DNA from: Limnanthes douglasii subsp. nivea
Lineage: Eukaryota > Streptophyta > Magnoliopsida > Brassicales > Limnanthaceae
Length of the DNA: 64,000 bases
NCBI GenBank assembly: GCA_036936605.1
Contig: JAUPFV010000002.1
Coordinates: 251,431,305 to 251,495,304, forward strand
Direction: 5' to 3'
Shown here: positions 1-11,920 of the stretch, piece by piece
Position numbering within the stretch: position 1 is the first letter of the stretch
Layout: every line of letters starts with the position of its first letter
Program-made: the position numbers and the translations under genes
Notes under the pieces: generated by a model
Databases searched by the model: none
Told to the model about the DNA's origin: nothing
Seen by the model: the letters and a program-made list of their open reading frames with translations, nothing else

Positions 1-50
1 TTATAGTATAAATAGTGAGGTGGATAATATTTTGCCTAGAGAATTAATAA

Positions 51-706
51 TGATGAGTCCGGATTTGATTCACAAGAATGTTTAGAGAATTAATGTAGTC
101 AATGATAAGGTCATATCCCTCGTGCGAGGCATTCTTCTTGTACCTAACGAGGTAAGATCAAGCTAAGGGAAAACTAATGATCAATTAGAGACAAAAGGCA
201 ATGAAGCTTACCTGACAGTGTAAAACGGCCATGTTCCTCAGGCAAGTCAAGCTCTTTATATCGAACGGGGTAAAATTGAACCAAGAACGAATTAATGATC
301 AACTAATGTCAGTAGGTAAGAAAACTTACCAACCGAGCGGGGTTATAATCCGAGTATTAAGCAAGGCTAGTTGAAAAGTTTGTCGAACGGGTAGGATGAC
401 ATCCTGGGGCTAGCCATCAGCAAATGAGCGGTTATTACGAACGTGGTCCCTCAATAGATGTTACTAATGAACGCATGATGTAACTACTCAAGTAGTGCAT
501 CATGTATTAAAACCCACTAACGCGCGTCCGAACAAATGGTTGCGTAATTAATAGTAGAGAGAGAAATTCTTTATCGTTAACTTGTATATAAATAAGATTT
601 GTACATAATTAAGAAAAAAGACCCTTGATTTTATTCTTACTTTCTTTCCATATTTAAAGAGTTTATCAATTTGGCATACATTTGTGAGGAATTTTTCCCA
701 AAAAAA
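51..706 (+). repeat. Degenerate LTR of a Tat-lineage Gypsy remnant
   Basis: The stretch opens with the same TGATGAGTCCGGAT start as the LTRs at 11433 and 20684. It is followed at 707-725 by a PBS-like segment (TTGGTATCGTGGGTGGGAA), and gag remains follow that. Between them the sequence diverges from the other LTRs, so this is an older subfamily. The right boundary is inferred from the PBS. No partner LTR or target duplication was found. Confidence 0.5.
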
Positions 707-725
707 TTGGTATCGTGGGTGGGAA

Positions 726-2530
726 ACTATGTTGTCACAAAAAGCTTACACCCAAAACTTTCTAATGGTGGTAACCAGATCCGGAGTCAAAAGAGAGGCT
801 CAAATAGTGAACTTTTGTTGTGCAAATCAGCAAGTTGTCTTTGGTGCAGCGGGATACTTGTCCTCCATCGTGGACGACCTATAAGTCAACCCAGTGCTTG
901 ACCTCATGAACCAATTTCCTGACTCCGGAACGATATTCTGATCGGTGGTAGCCCCCTAACATGCTCACTTGGGTGAACATATCTGACCTCAACGTTGCCA
1001 CTACCCCCGCATGCAAAGGAATCCCTGCAGTGTAAGAATAAAATCTTATAAACCAATGTATCTCGGTTACCCCCCATATTGTTTACCTTCCGGAATTGCA
1101 GATTAATGAGCTAAAACAGGAGCAGTTTAAGGCACTTTAACTACAAGTTACCTCAAGGATTGCGACTATTGACGGAAATGATAAATGATGAAAAAAAAGC
1201 ATGCACCACCCTTGAGTACCTAGCAAAGAGAGTCGCACCAACAAGACGAAGGAACGAGCTGGGAACAACGAAGGTGAAAGTAATATTGACGTAAAAATAA
1301 TACATCCAAGGGCCATGAACACGAAGATAGGTCAGATAAGGAAGCAACAAAATAACCTAAGGAAAGGGATTCAGTGCAATACGATCAGGTACGACCCACG
1401 ACGACCGCTTATGTTCTCAAGGAATCTTCATTCGTTTGTAAAATTCTGGAAGCAGAAGTCCTCCAGACGTTTGACCCATACCGGATGGAGACCGAGACAG
1501 AACGGGAGACCCAATGCGTTATCTAGAGTAATTCTAAAACATGATGATGGCGTTAAACCCCGACGACGTCATGTTGTGCAGAGCGCTCCCCATGACCCTC
1601 AAAGGTAATGCTATAGATTGATTTAATAGGTTTTCAAAATGATCAATCTGTGATTTCGTAGGTTTGTTAAGTGTATACAAATACCGATTTGTTGATAATA
1701 AATAACCTAAATAGACTAATAACTATATCATGTATTTATATCATAAGATAAGGGAGTCTCTTAAGAGCTACGTTAAGAGGTTCATCCATGCGATGAACGC
1801 TCTGGTTGGATCTGGAAGAGCGTGTAGTGGCAGCTTCACTTAAGGGAGGACTCGACATGGATGACCCCTTGTACGCCGATCTAGTTATATTTTTGGTCAA
1901 GAAGATGGGAGATATTCCAACGTGGGCAGACCAGTTTATCGTGATGGATAGTGTAAAGAAAAGAGATTTTGCATACCCTTTTAACGCTAAACCGCAGGAA
2001 TCTAAGACGTCGCTGATTGATCAGATGTACAATAACCCGATCCAGAAGTTCATATCCCTGATAGAGACCTTATCAAATATTTATGATAGGACTAAGGAGC
2101 AAGCAAAATATCAGGCCTCGTGTAACATGTTGGCTCTAGGCCACAAGAGGTCCAATCGTCACCTATGTTCCTATCAGAATAACCCGATCGATGATTGCTG
2201 GGAGTTTAAAGAAGATATTCAACGAATAATATTTGGTTGAGAGCTAGTTTAGTTTGTTAGACACAAGGATGACGCGCGCCTGGATGATAAGAATGGTGGA
2301 AGCCAGACGGATTGGGGCAGGAGCAAAGAAAAAATGATCAGATAAATTAACACTAGTTGTTCTCCATCTCTGGTGGATATACACTATCAGGAGTTGACCT
2401 CACATCTAGGAAGAAACAAAAAAAGATCTTGAAGTGCAGTTGACCGATGGGTTGTCCTTCCATAATTACCAAGACCCATTGGTTAGCTTGATATTTAACA
2501 ATGACGATGTATGTATCGACCCTCACTGGA
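726..2530 (+). pseudogene. Broken gag/protease-region of a Tat-lineage Gypsy remnant
   Basis: Several frames carry recognisable Tat gag pieces. About 1440-1620 encodes an ILEAEV...PYRMET-like stretch and LPMTLKGNAIDWF-like remains. About 1745-2000 encodes SLKSYVKRFIHAMN and then GGLDMDDPLYADL, matching the late gag segment of the element at 11433. About 2420-2530 resembles the segment just before the retroviral-type protease. Stops and frameshifts break every frame, so no product is expected. Pol is missing on this strand; after about 2530 the sequence belongs to an oppositely oriented remnant. Confidence 0.6.
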
Positions 2531-2589
2531 GGTACCTTTTTATTTTACTTATTATTTTTTATTTATGGTAGGGAATAATATTCATCTGG

Positions 2590-4780
2590 AGAAGCAACTT
2601 CGAGAAATGAACCAAACCCTCGAGGTCGAACCTTTAGAAATTGAATCCCTCGAAGTCAAGGCTAGTAGCTCCGTAGAAGGATCCTAATCCTCGCCTCGAA
2701 CCGCAACTCTGACCGTTCAATTGGTATTCAAGTTTTACGCGATAAAGATAACTAAACATAGTCCTACTGTGATTAATATTACCTTATGAAGCCAAACGCC
2801 TCAAAGTAAAGCCTAAGCGAAAACCGCCCAACCACAAGCTTCCTCAAATGTGGCTCTAAAGACCGATGACACAGAAGACGTGTCCTTTAACAAAAAGCTA
2901 CCAACCTCTGAAAACCCCTTCGAAGGTGTCGCAAAATCTTGAAGAAATAATTTGAACAACCTTTTAAAATGCAGGGACATAGGCGAAGGGTTAAACCTCT
3001 CGGATCGTAAGAGGCAAAGAAAATATGGTGAAGCATCAGACTCTAATAGAGATATTATATGCTCGGAGTTATAACTCATCTTCATGGACATACTCCTTCG
3101 CCATTTGTTTTTTAGAGGATCTGCTACGAGTATCTGAAAACTTAAAAACTCTAAAACCTTCAACCCAAATACCACTTCCACGGAAAATATGAAAGTATGT
3201 TTTCCAATTAACAGTGAGACACTTACTTTTGTACAGTACGATGAGATTGTATTCTTCATTGATAAGTTTGAATAAGGTGTTAGATTTCTACTCCATCAAA
3301 ACTTGATGATTTTCTTCATCTTGACTAATCTTTACCATAATCAAGTGTGTCCCGACTTATGGAGGATTCTATTGTCACGTATTATCAAATTGGAAGTATC
3401 AAAGGTTAGCATATCAATCGAAGGGTTCATTACAAAAAGCATCATATTGAACAACAAAGTCTTCCATGACTACTACCTCTCCATTGGGAATAAGTTGAAG
3501 GTCTTGGTGGATTTACATAAGTCTGATGATCAGTAGAAGAGAGAGTTCATCTTTGTGAGAGGGCTTATGATACTATGAGTCTTGTTTGTAGTAGTAATCT
3601 TCCTTAGATAAAGACTTGCTAGACCTGGTGGAACTTGTTCATATTCCCTTTTTAAGATACAAGAATTTATTTCATTCGTGGAAATAAAATGGTTTTAAAT
3701 AACTTGAGAGGCTAAGTCAGTGAGCTAATAATAATTAGAAGCATAAAATTCCATAAGTGTTTCACGTCCAAAAATCTCACTGAATCCAAATTCCAGGATA
3801 TGAAGAAGTGATTGATCCCCGAGGGTGATAAGGAAGTACTAGTGGCTGATTTTGACAAGCTTTGGGATATCACAGGTAAGTATCTGAAGCCTTTGGTCTA
3901 GCGCTGAACCCTTAGTAATCACGTCATCAAGAAAGAAAAACCTGATGCTCCTAAAAAAGGCTAAATCTCAAAAGTTTGAATTCGATGCATTGAAATTAGC
4001 AAACCACTTAAGGTTACCAAGATGGTGGAGCTTGGAATATCATAGGAATTGTATGAGAAGTGAGCTAATACTAGATTTGTAGCGAGCCAAAGTTCCTAGA
4101 GTTTCACCTTGACATAAGAGCCTAAAGGTAAGGCCCCTATAATTATTTTTTAATCTCAAGATCTTCCGAACTTTGTGGCCTGATATGTCAATGCTGAGAA
4201 GTCAACCCCCACTGTCACGAACAGGTCCCTGTCTGGCGAAATTTCCGGGAATATTACCTTACATAATGAGGTAAGTTCCTTGATATGTTTCTTCAAACAA
4301 ATATTATAGTCTCCCTGTATTTTATTCATACGTTACCTACAGATCTTGGATAACACTTGAGCTATAATGCAAATCTTAATCGATGAACATTGAGGAAAAT
4401 TTACTGATCTGTCCAGCTTGATAAAGAAAAATATGAAGCATGTGATTGGTTTCGAAGAAGTTGTAGCTGAGAAATGAACCTTAGAAATACATTTTGACGG
4501 AGATCCAGAATATAAACACTCATAGCCTCGAATCTAACATCATGGAGACCCATGCGAGCATCATTAACGATCTCAATGAGAAGCTTGCGATAATAGAACC
4601 GTCGGTTTATGATGCAAGGAGAAATATACCAAGGATTTGAAGCTCTACAAAGCTGTCATGAAAGAAGAGTACTAGATTCTAGAGGAAATGGTCCTCAGCT
4701 TTCACCAGTGCTTTCCGGAGCTCGAAAAACATTTCTATCGCTTACCGAATTCAATGAATCTACCTAAACATTTCCTCCCT
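2590..4780 (+). pseudogene. Broken accessory ORF (aORF) of the - strand Tat remnant
   Basis: The + strand here is antisense to the neighbouring pol remnant. About 3310-3600 encodes WRILLSRIIKLEVSKVSISI and, further on, NKLKVLVDLHKSDDQ. These align with the intact-looking aORF at 17329-20235 (WYTLMACIMASRLSRIPLPM; NYKALDDLLESERNW), the region resembling the Pfam 'putative gypsy type transposon' family (PF04195-like). About 4480-4760 holds coiled-coil remains ending in MVLSFHQCFPELEK, the same position as SDMVLLFHEKF in the better copy. Many stops are present. Its 3' end overlaps the end of the RNase H remnant on the other strand. Confidence 0.6.
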
Positions 4781-4912
4781 CGGTATTTGTTCATAATGGA
4801 TACTTTTCAATAGTTGTTTCTGACCTTTCAACACCTTAAAGTACTTAATCAAGTATTCCTTGCGCACCTCTACTTGTCACAACGCATAATTTATTTAAAA
4901 CTAAGAGTTACT

Positions 4913-5098
4913 TAGGGCTGTCAAAAAAATCCGAAAAATCCGATATCCGACTGAAATATTCGATATCGAATCCGAAAAAAATGGATAATATCCGTATTTG
5001 AAAGAAAACGGATAATATTCGTATCCGAATTCGTATCCGAAAATAGCGGATATGGATATAGACATATCCGTATTCGAAATATCCGATATCCGAAATTG

Positions 5099-5150
<52 letters not shown>

Positions 5151-5703
5151 ATTTAAACATATTTTTTAGCTATCCCACATCGTAAAAAGCAAAACAAAAT
5201 ACTAAGAAAGTTGTCCATAAATATGGAAGATTGCTTCTTTAAAAATTATAACTTATCCCACATCTAAAGTTGGAAAAAGAATCGTTACCAAACTCTTTAT
5301 AAAAGACATGGTGGCTTTTCTTAACAAGTATATCTTTTTTAGTCTTATGACTCTTATCTCACATCTAAAATGTGGAAAAGAATTGCTACCAAACTTTCTA
5401 TAGAAGGCTTTTCAAAATAAGTATATTTTTTTAACCTTATCCCACATCTAAAATCGGAATATGAATTTCTACTAAGGTGTCTATAAAGGTAGCCTAACCA
5501 ATAATGCAATTAATTAAAAACTTTAATGGATATTCGGATTCGGATATTATCCGTATTAGGATAATATCTGTCGGATACGGATTCGGATATTAGTTTTTAA
5601 AAAAAATCGGATTCGAATTCGGATTCGAATAGTGATTTCAGATTTCGGATTCGGATTCGGATATAGATAGATTCGTATCCGAAATATCCGTTTGACAGCC
5701 CTA
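4913..5703. mobile_element. Non-autonomous hAT-type TIR element with 8-bp TSD
   Basis: The ends are perfect 13-bp inverted repeats, TAGGGCTGTCAAA and TTTGACAGCCCTA. They are flanked by identical GAGTTACT copies at 4905-4912 and 5704-5711. TAGGG-type termini and 8-bp duplications are typical of hAT transposons. The 791-bp body has no transposase. Its subterminal regions are packed with short ATCCGAA/TTCGGAT repeats in both orientations, typical of transposase-binding subterminal repeats. A (TA)n tract lies inside it. Confidence 0.93.
5104..5148. repeat. (TA)n microsatellite inside the hAT-type element
   Basis: An uninterrupted run of about 22 TA dinucleotides. Confidence 0.95.
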
Positions 5704-6531
5704 GAGTTACTTATCCATCAGACCCTATTCACCCTGTAAATATGGGCTAGCCAAAACCCTACACTTGTTGAATTGTACTCATATTCATTATTTGATACTT
5801 GAAAACCAAAAAAGATGACCTGGGTTATCGCTTCTCTAAAAGGAGACACAATTGGGACTCTGACCCCAAAGCCTGAGATATTGAACCCATCATCGGTTTG
5901 GACCAACCACCTCGTTCCCAAAATCTCAGACGATTATTCAAGCCTTTTTGTATGGATGTCCGTAAGTAAATCAGCCAAATTATGAGCTTTGATAACAACC
6001 AATGGTTCATAGTTAATATTATGTCCCCCAACTCTACGGACCATCGGGTTAGCTTTCATGAGATATCTAACTTTTTCCTAAATATCTGGATAGGAAAAGA
6101 TGTTTGAACCAGGATAGAGTTCCCTTGGGAGTAAGGTTTCATCTTTCTTATTACAACAATCAAATCCAAGACTAAATTTCCAACTGGAGGTATCGCATAT
6201 CCGCTGGAAATATACTTTTAATAATAATAGACTGGATTTTGACAACTTCCCTCTTCTCTAATAAAAATCGGGTTTATAACATGTTTAGATAAGATCAAGT
6301 ATACATATAACTTCTCTCTTGGGATAGGTTTCGATAAAGTCTATAGAGAGCATATGTCCTACTTTATCTTACTAAATGATTCGTCACACTAGTCGGATTA
6401 TCGAAAGTTGTTAGCCCTTCACAGAACCTGAAAGAAAGGAGTGCAAATGTCCAAAGATCCAAAAATACATCTATTGAACATCGTTATTCTGTCGGTCAAA
6501 TTTTGGACCTTCTTAAGGGTCTGGAATGAAT

Positions 6532-7010
6532 TCATGGAGGATAAAGTCTCCAACTACAATGGATCAAACTCAATACTCTTATCACTAACCAGGTAACCAA
6601 TGAAATTCTCACATCAAACTCGAATGTGCTTTTTTCTAGGTTGTGTGTCACGTTGATTGACCTTAGGTTCTCAAGAGTTTCCACCATGTCAGTGATGTGT
6701 CTCGAATCTATCAAATTATTTATGAGCATATCATCGATGTATGCCTCGACATTGCTTCTGATCTGAGAAATGAATGCCTTGTTGAACAGCTTCTGATAAG
6801 TTTCCCCAATATTTTTCAAGACAAAAAGCATTACCTTATTACAATAAAGATCTTGGTATGTTCAAAGGTTTCGATTTCTTGCTCCAAAATATTGATTTGT
6901 ATTGGTTACAACTAGTGTACACGTCCATGAACGACAAGAGTTTATTCCCCGAAGTCGAATCTACCAACGGTCCACCCTTGGAATTGAGAAAAGATCATTC
7001 AGACATGATT
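6532..7010 (-). pseudogene. Broken reverse transcriptase of the - strand Tat remnant
   Basis: Read on the - strand, about 6900-7000 encodes DSTSGNKLLSFMD (motif A region). The 6532-6831 frame encodes LKNIGETYQKLFNKAF and then VEAYIDDMLINN, which is the RT fingers/palm with the YIDD catalytic box. The order and spacing match the RT of the element at 11433. At least one frameshift and stops separate the blocks. Upstream gag (8400-9320) and downstream RNase H (4740-5921) lie in the expected order. Confidence 0.75.
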
Positions 7011-8399
7011 TGTTTAGATTTCTGAAGTTTGTACGCATGCTTCAACTTTTATTTTATTTTATATTAAGACTAGGTTAACCTTCCATGTAGTGTAGTGAGA
7101 TCCTCTGATATGGCCTACACTTGACCCTTTATACACATTGACGACAATTATCATAGATTTTTCTATAGAAACGATGTCCTCTTTTGTGAAACTGGCCTTA
7201 AATTTGGGTTAGTGACAGTTTGGGACAGATTATGTCAATTGGAACTCTAATAACATCTTTGTTAGACATGCAAAAACATCTAATATTTGTAACAAAAACC
7301 CAATTTACTTCCTCATTACACACCCGAATAGTCCAGAACCCATCCTCAATATTTTCCCTTTCTTGGAAATGATGCGTCTCAACATCCTCGTCTAGTATAA
7401 AAAATCTAAGGGCCTCTCTAGTATAAACAACAACTCTGACCCCTACTAAAGGAGCAAAAAACTGATATTCTTCCATCATTTTTCCCTTTCTATCTTTTTT
7501 TATCTTCTTGTTTAGTTTCTTTATTTAGTGCTATGGATGCGGCATAACACTCTTTAACTATCTATAGATTTCTCCGGACCACTGCGTTATGTACTCGACC
7601 ATATACTTTAAGCACTAATGGATGATCGAGGTGATAATATGCATTGGGTCAATCTTAAAACTGCCAAAATTGCGTTATATGAAGTTGGGTGATCCACCCC
7701 CATAAAGAGTACTCAAACCATTATTTTAAATCTACTTTGCCAAGAATCACATATGTATCAAACTCCCTAATGATAGTTAGACTTTCCCCCGTGAAGCTAA
7801 CCATTTTTCTGACTTAATGGAGTATAATAGGAGGGCCCATCATGATCATAGGTTCCTTTGAACAAAATATTACCATGATTTCCAACATCTATCAAGATCC
7901 TACGAATCTCATCCCCTCCCACATATACATTTATCAGGATGAAATCCTCGCGAGCTCTAGCAATGCCCCAGAGGTCATCATCAAAATATTAAGGAGGGTA
8001 AGGAGCTATGCAAAATTGAGGCATTGTTCTTCCTAATAAAAGTGCTTCTAGAATCCCATAATGTATTTTTCTAGAATAATTGGTAATCCCTGACTTGACA
8101 CACTCAAGTCATATCCACCCAACATGAGACGAACTACATGGTGATCAGGGTTCGAATCAAGATTCGCTCGCTAAGATAGGTTCAGCCATATGGTGATCCG
8201 GGTTTGGGTCTAGATGTTCATATATAAAATCAAACAATGTTGTATCATGGCTAATAATTACCATGTTATTATTCTTTTGCTTCAAAATAGTTACTTCGGT
8301 CTCCGATCTACCTATCTGGCGAACCCTAAATAATTTGTTATGATTCCTTGAGCCTCGTTACTGTTTAACATACTGCAAAAAAATCCATTATCAATCAAG
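7011..8399 (-). pseudogene. Decayed protease/linker interval of the - strand Tat remnant
   Basis: Located between recognisable gag and RT blocks of the same orientation, so by position it should be the protease-RT linker. Short open stretches exist, but none shows a clear family motif. Assigned by context only. Confidence 0.35.
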
Positions 8400-9320
8400 C
8401 TTTGGTTCTCTCAGCTATGCATTCACTCGTCATCTGACCGATATCGTTATGTTACTTGCAGAACTTACCATTTATGTCCTCCTGACCTCTGTCTATCATC
8501 CTACTTTGACTTGAGGTAGATTAAGCTTGCTTCTGAATGCCTTAATTTTGAACCTCAAGGGAACGAGATTGAACCAATACCGCAGAAGGTAAAAAAAGAG
8601 AATACCTGATTTTTTATTTTTGCACTACCTTAGGTACTTGGTATGCAACCAAGGTGACTATCGGGATCACGACAAGGGGTTGGTAGTTATGTCGAGGTTA
8701 AATGTTTGGAACTAACTGAATAAATACAGTATCCTTGATTCTGATATGCAATTTTACTTGCACTAGAAAATCTGCAAACATCAAAGCCATATCCTCCATA
8801 ACATCCTCAACCAATATCTCGAGAAGAGGTTCATACCTAAACAATGCACATGCCACATCATCACAACAAAACTCAATAATTTTCTTGGTTTGTACAAAGT
8901 GTATGGTATAATCTCTCACACTTCTCCTTTTTCTTACTTACAATGCATGATATGCAAATCATTATCCTTTATCACATTACTTCTAACTAACTAGTGCCTA
9001 AAGAGGGCCCTCAACATATCAAAGATAGTAATAGACCTCGGGGTTAGCTGATTAAACCATATCAAAATATTACTTTTGAATTTCATTGAAAACGGTCGAC
9101 ATAAAAGTCAATCATCATCCTCAAAAATTATCATAAAATTCCTGGTTTGTTCAATGTAGTGCTCCAGATTACTAATTATATTGTACTTCTCAATTTTAGG
9201 TAGATTAAAACTATATGGTAACTCGACTATCAAGATCTCTAGAGTTAGAGAGGAAATCCTTCTTCTATAACTTTGACTATAGAAAATGATAATCGTACCC
9301 TTTTCCGGATCCAAATAAGA
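8400..9320 (-). pseudogene. Broken gag of the - strand Tat remnant
   Basis: The 9108-9314 frame encodes VELPYSFNLPKIEKYN, then SNLEHYIEQTRNFMIIFEDDD, matching the conserved gag core of the 11433 element (NLPKRFDSTKMEKYDGS...FKNFMMNFDDDD). About 8440-8480 keeps a degraded zinc-knuckle-like CxxHNDIGQMTSEC block. The frames are interrupted. It is separated from the RT block by a decayed protease/linker stretch (7011-8399) in which I could not place a catalytic DTG. Confidence 0.65.
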
Positions 9321-10198
9321 TTCTAAGTGGTATTAGGACGTAGTGTGATACATCAATGCTTGGTTTCTATATATTGGGTCATATCTTGCAATCGTATGTT
9401 GATACACACCAAGATTATGGCGTGAAGGCTGAAATCCTACTGTGGTCCAGGAGCGGGAGGAAACGTCTGCTGCTAAGCTCTAAAAGGAGGGAAATTATTA
9501 TATAACATGTGTATGTCGTTGAGTTTCTAGATCGAGCTTGGTTTTCTCAACATCTGTAACCTCAACCGGGGGTTTTGCATTCCCATCCCCTGATTATTAT
9601 CTTGGTCTCTACGAGACTCTTTCATAGAATCTCTAGTTTCCTTAAACCTTGAATGATGATTTTATCTTGTATGCTCGTGTTTTATTCGGTGGTTTCTTTG
9701 TCTATGAGGAAACGAATGATCCTTATTATCACTGGTAGTATAGGATAAGTAATAACATCTTACCTGATAGTCCCTCATTAGGGAGATTTAGGTTTGGTCT
9801 GGTCCATAAGGCCCTGTATACTCAAAGTCATCATCCTTCATTATCTTTATGTTTGTCTCGATGTGGAACCCAAAGCATAGGCCCATAAGTCTGTTAGTTA
9901 AAGCGTCCATCTCAGCTTAGAGGGCAACCACTTTGGCCAATTCTTCCTTTTCAGCGTAAATTATTGCGACTTCGACCATCAACTATTGTCTCTGCTTCTC
10001 AAGTTGAGTTTATGAAAGAGCCAAATTGAGAGGGTTTACTGTCTTTTCTCATACAAGCTCACTCCCCAGGGTGAGAGGATTACATGTTGATTTTTGAGTG
10101 GCGATACAATTGCACTATACTATAAAAGCAATATAGAGTAAAAGTTAGTTCGAATATCTCATTTTGAAAAGAAGCTTTTGGGTACCAGTTCGAATGTC

Positions 10199-10222
10199 AC
10201 TCCCACTATGGTCGACACCGAT
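10199..10222 (-). other. Possible primer binding site of the - strand Tat remnant
   Basis: Read on the - strand this is TCGGTGTCGACCATAGTGGG, which resembles the (T)TGGCGCCG..GTGGGA class of Tat primer sites and lies just 5' of the gag remnant. The 5' LTR should lie to its right (10236 onwards) but could not be delimited. Confidence 0.35.
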
Positions 10223-10235
10223 GAGTGCGGGTTTT

Positions 10236-11427
10236 GCTCACCATAATGTTTAAGATTTAATATAGATAGATTTATTTATAGTAACCAATGTGATTTTTAA
10301 AACTCTAATTTCCAAATTATACATAAAATTTCTATTATAATTACTAATAATAGTTAATTAATACAACTAAACCCGACCTAAAAAAAGCCTCGAGCTCAAT
10401 ATATAATTCATTTATCAAATACCATTGAGATTCATTTTAGCTCTTGAGTTGTTTAATCCTATAGATCATTGAAAGTCTTTTGGTAAAGTTATTCTTTATC
10501 AAATATAAAACATTTAATTGTAAACATTTAGTTATCCTTTTTTTCTTAGATAATGTGTACACATAGATTTAGTTATCACTTACCTTCATAGTATTTGAAA
10601 CATATAAGTGGTTGTAAGTATTTAGTTTTCGTTAACTAACCAACTAAATGTGGTATATTCACATGTTACTTAAATATTTGTCATATTTTCTTTCTAAGAG
10701 AATATTCACATATAGATTTGGATCTCATTTAACTTTTATTATAAAACATTTAAATGTCTTTTTTGTTTAAGAGAATATTCATATGTAAATTAGTTGTTTA
10801 CTATATTCAGTTTAAAAATTTAATAGTAAACATTTAGTTGTCTCATTTGCGTTGTTTAACCCATACACAAATTAGTTGTTAACATTTAGAAATCCCGTTT
10901 ATAGCAACTAAATGTTGGTAGAATGTTTGTTTCAAGTATTGTTTTTAAATCAAATTATATTATCTTAACAAATAGAAGTCTAAAAAACAATCTCAAACAG
11001 TCAACGAAATTGTTTTATAAAAAAAATCAAACTAGTTGTATTTTAATTATTTTATTACATTTTAATTAAATTTAGAACGATGAATCGTATTATTGGTTTC
11101 CAAAAAATTAATAAAATATAACAAATAAATAAGTTTTTGATTTGTTTTTTAATACAAGTAATTTGATGGTCTTCTATTATATTTCAACATTTAAAATTCA
11201 AAATATGATCTTTTGAAAGGAATAAAACACAGAAAAGATAAAGGGATTAAAAATAATTATAAACTAGAATATAGTTAAAAATATCAAAACCCATGAATTA
11301 AGGGGTTAAATAGATTCAGACATGGTCAAAATGGTCATCTGATTTTATAAAATGATCTAAATGATCATATCCTCGTAAATAAGATCTTCTCGTATTGACC
11401 TAGACAAATCATCTTTCTCATGTAGTA
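10236..11427. repeat. AT-rich spacer with degenerate ~100-bp repeats; possible decayed LTR
   Basis: No gene is visible. About 10450-10920 repeats variants of AACATTTAGTTGT and AAGAGAATATTCATAT at irregular intervals of roughly 100 bp, as expected for an old tandem array. Part of the interval should be the 5' LTR of the - strand remnant, but its ends cannot be recognised. Confidence 0.45.
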
Positions 11428-11432
11428 GTTAT

Positions 11433-11847
11433 TGATGAGTCCGGATTTTGTCACCACATATTATGGGAACCGGACAAGGTCAATTCGGACAATGTCCACC
11501 TTACCGGATAGGGTCAGTTCAGACACCATCATCCATTGAACTATCCGAATAGAACTCAAGTACTTAAAACCTAATCACTTTTTCACTAAGCCGCATGTTC
11601 CCTTACTTAGAACTAATGGGTCCTTAAACTCGACCATAATCCATTAAACACGACCCGAAAGCCCATGTGGCCCAAATATAAGGGTATAAATACCTAACCA
11701 CCAATAGTAAATGAGGGTAATGAAAATTAAATACAACCAGACAGCTTAACCCTCTACATTCTATCCAAACATCAAATACTCACAAAACTCCACATAACTC
11801 TAAACAGAAATTACAAACTTACCCTCAGACAAAAATAAACCACACCA
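11433..11847 (+). repeat. 5' LTR
   Basis: 415 bp, starting TGATGAGTCCGG and ending CCACACCA. It contains a TATA box at 11685-11692 (TATAAATA) in the expected U3 position. Diverged relatives lie at 21142-21507 and 36331-36811. Confidence 0.95.
11685..11692 (+). promoter_or_regulatory. LTR TATA box
   Basis: TATAAATA in the 5' LTR, also kept in the 3' LTR, the orphan LTR near 21350 and (inverted) the solo LTR near 36520. It is the likely core promoter for sense gag-pol transcription. Confidence 0.7.
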
Positions 11848-11849
11848 AA

Positions 11850-11866
11850 TTGGCGAACACGGTGGG
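11850..11866 (+). other. Primer binding site
   Basis: TTGGCGAACACGGTGGG begins two bases after the 5' LTR end. Position and general pattern fit the Tat-lineage primer site. I did not match it to a specific tRNA. Confidence 0.65.
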
Positions 11867-11920
11867 AGATACGAAGGTGCCTGAATCTAGCATTCAAAAC
11901 CATCAGAAAATTCAGTCCGA

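Larger units (their letters stand above)
4740..5921 (-). pseudogene. Broken archaeal-type RNase H (pol) of Tat remnant, split by a hAT-type element
   Basis: On the - strand 5718-5921 encodes a VQTDDGFNISGFGV...SNNEYEY series that matches the N-terminal part of the extra RNase H found in Tat elements. The C-terminal part (KEYLIKYFKVL...YEQIPREEMF) lies at about 4750-4880. The two halves are separated by the TIR element at 4913-5703, whose 8-bp target duplication sits in the RNase H sequence. The insertion therefore happened after this copy was part of a coding element. Stops and frameshifts make it non-functional. Confidence 0.7.

Noticed and set aside
671..901. Frames near the window start
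   Set aside because: They begin at TTG or lie across the LTR/PBS and gag leader of a decayed element; no independent gene.
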